Below are positions 6,991 to 8,515 of a stretch of DNA of 8,515 nt, in pieces. Source of the stretch: an uncultured Clostridia bacterium (lineage in GTDB: Bacteria > Bacillota > Clostridia > Peptostreptococcales > Anaerovoracaceae); NCBI GenBank assembly GCA_934278965.1, contig CAKQWL010000063.1:1-8515 (forward strand), given 5' to 3'. Below the pieces are notes generated by a model. The model ran no database searches. It was not told where the DNA came from and was given only the letters and a program-made list of their open reading frames with translations. A program made the translations under genes and the position numbers. Every line of letters starts with the position of its first letter. Position 1 is the first letter of the stretch.

Positions 6991-8515
6991 ATGGCGGCAA
7001 TGGAAAAAAAGAGTGATCATGTAACGAAAGGCGTGGAAAGAGCTCCGATGAGGAGTCTCTTCTATGCCATGGGATATACAAAGGAAGAGTTAGAGCGGCC
7101 GCTGATCGCAGTTGTGTCGGCGCACAGTGAAATCGTGCCGGGACATATTCACCTGGATCGGATTACCGAAGCCGTGAAGGCCGGCGTGCGGATGGCGGGC
7201 GGAACTCCGATCATGGTACCGGCGATCGGAGTCTGTGACGGTATTGCGATGGGGCATATCGGGATGAAGTACTCGCTTCCGAGCAGGGAGCTGATCGCGG
7301 ATAGCGTTGAAACAATGGCGGAGGCGCATCAGTTCGACGGATTGGTATTGGTGCCGAACTGTGATAAGATCGTGCCGGGGATGGTGATGGGAGCCCTCCG
7401 CGTCAATCTGCCGACAGTCGTGTGTTCCGGCGGGCCGATGATGAGCGGGCTGGTGAACGGCTGTGAAACATCGCTTTCCAAGATGTTTGAGGCGGTCGGC
7501 GCGAGAAAGGCCGGATTGATCGATGATGAAGAACTGCTGGAATACGAGCAGAATGTCTGTCCGGGATGCGGCTCGTGCTCGGGGATGTATACAGCAAACA
7601 GCATGAACTGCCTCTGTGAGGCGATCGGAATCGCGCTTCCGGGAAACGGGACCGTACCGGCGACCGCAAGCAAGAGGATCATGCTCGCGAAGCACGCGGG
7701 GATGGCGGTCATGGAGCTGGTGCGGGAGAATATCCGGATTCGGGATATTATCGGTGAAAAGTCGATCCGAAACGCGCTTGCCTGTGATATGGCGCTTGGA
7801 TGCTCCTCGAACAGTGTACTGCATCTTCTGGCCATCGCCCATGAGGCGGGGGTGCCTCTGGACTTGAAGCTTTTTAATGAAATGAGTGAAAAGACGCCGA
7901 ATCTCTGTCATTTGGCACCGGCCGGTGAGACCCATATGCACGATTTGGACCGTGCCGGCGGCGTGCAGGCTGTTCTTGCCGAACTGAACCGGAGACAGTT
8001 GATCGATGTTTCATTGAAGACGGCAAACGGAAGGACTGTCGGAGAGAATATAGCGGGACTTGAGAGCAAGGACACAAAAGCGATCCGTCATTCAGAGGAA
8101 CCGTACGATGAAACCGGCGGTCTTGCCATTCTTTTCGGCAACATTGCAAAAGACGGCTGCGTTGTGAAGCGAAGCGCGGTAGCGCCGGAGATGCTTTATC
8201 ACCGTGGCCCGGCGAGAGTTTTTGATGGGGAAGAGGCGGCCATTGCGGCGATCTTCGGCGGAGAAATTCGCGATGGAGATGTCGTGGTCATCCGATATGA
8301 AGGGCCGAAAGGCGGCCCGGGAATGCGGGAGATGCTGAATCCGACCAGTGCGCTTGCGGGAATGAAGCTCGATAAGACCGTTGCGCTGATTACAGACGGA
8401 CGCTTCAGCGGAGCGAGCCGAGGCGCTTCCATCGGGCATGTGTGTCCCGAGGCTATATCGGGAGGAGAAATTGGGCTTTTGCAGGATGGCGATCCGATCG
8501 TGATTGATATTCCCC
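6991..8515 (+). CDS. ilvD: Dihydroxy-acid dehydratase, 3' end cut by window edge
   Basis: Iron-sulfur enzyme that dehydrates 2,3-dihydroxyisovalerate to 2-oxoisovalerate and the methylvalerate homologue to 2-oxo-3-methylvalerate. The frame stays open for 508 codons to the window edge; the family is about 550-560, so about 45-50 codons are missing. Motifs in order: VPGHIHLD (49-56), [20 protein letters not shown] (83-102), NCDKIVPGM (123-131), [19 protein letters not shown] (190-208), PGNGT (217-221) and [11 protein letters not shown] (468-478). C124 and C196 are expected cluster ligands. VPGH stands where plant and mycobacterial [2Fe-2S] enzymes have a third Cys (PCN), so this resembles the E. 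coli oxygen-sensitive [4Fe-4S] type. In-frame ATGs lie at 6985, 6991 and 7000; 6991 has the best-spaced ribosome site. Related sugar-acid dehydratases are excluded by motif match and operon. Confidence 0.97.
   Translation, partial: MAAMEKKSDHVTKGVERAPMRSLFYAMGYTKEELERPLIAVVSAHSEIVPGHIHLDRITEAVKAGVRMAGGTPIMVPAIGVCDGIAMGHIGMKYSLPSRELIADSVETMAEAHQFDGLVLVPNCDKIVPGMVMGALRVNLPTVVCSGGPMMSGLVNGCETSLSKMFEAVGARKAGLIDDEELLEYEQNVCPGCGSCSGMYTANSMNCLCEAIGIALPGNGTVPATASKRIMLAKHAGMAVMELVRENIRIRDIIGEKSIRNALACDMALGCSSNSVLHLLAIAHEAGVPLDLKLFNEMSEKTPNLCHLAPAGETHMHDLDRAGGVQAVLAELNRRQLIDVSLKTANGRTVGENIAGLESKDTKAIRHSEEPYDETGGLAILFGNIAKDGCVVKRSAVAPEMLYHRGPARVFDGEEAAIAAIFGGEIRDGDVVVIRYEGPKGGPGMREMLNPTSALAGMKLDKTVALITDGRFSGASRGASIGHVCPEAISGGEIGLLQDGDPIVIDIP

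Noticed and set aside
7090..7941. 283-codon open frame antisense to ilvD
   Set aside because: Same reason: a His/Arg-rich shadow of a strongly conserved gene without initiation signals.

Overview
This window is a branched-chain amino acid (BCAA) biosynthesis locus made of two divergently transcribed operons around one short control region. The leftward operon (- strand) reads leuA, leuC, leuD and makes the leucine-specific branch. The rightward operon (+ strand) reads ilvB, ilvN, ilvC, ilvD and makes the common valine/isoleucine/leucine pathway. Both run off the window: leuD lacks its last few codons at the left edge and ilvD lacks roughly its last 45-50 codons at the right edge. leuB, an aminotransferase (ilvE) and threonine dehydratase (ilvA) are not seen; leuB could lie beyond leuD.

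The organism is most likely an anaerobic Firmicute, probably of the class Clostridia, with mid-range GC (about half by eye). This is inferred from strong AGGAGG-type ribosome binding sites, sigma-A-like TTGACA/TATAAT promoters, the HACN-type LeuC/LeuD pair, a clostridial-looking acetolactate synthase (residues TMPVTKHNY), a class I IlvC, and an IlvD of the oxygen-sensitive type. No rRNA or other lineage marker is present, so genus cannot be assigned.

Layout: leuD (1-454, -), leuC (457-1719, -), leuA (1753-3459, -), divergent control region (3460-3707), ilvB (3708-5372, +), ilvN (5389-5904, +), ilvC (5984-6979, +), ilvD (6991-8515, +). Gaps within the operons are 2 to 79 bases and no terminator is visible. 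The control region is the only non-coding stretch above 100 bases. It holds two back-to-back near-consensus promoters, an A-tract-rich spacer and a repeated TTGCGAAA element. Both predicted leaders are too short for a T-box or leader-peptide attenuator.

Pathway logic: IlvBN condenses pyruvate with pyruvate or 2-oxobutyrate, IlvC isomerises and reduces the acetohydroxy acid, and IlvD dehydrates the product to the 2-oxo acid. LeuA then diverts 2-oxoisovalerate towards leucine and LeuCD isomerises the isopropylmalate.

No novel system was found; this is a well-ordered housekeeping locus. The points worth a second look are the control region, an Asn replacing the valine-binding Gly of IlvN, and an unusual cofactor loop in IlvC.
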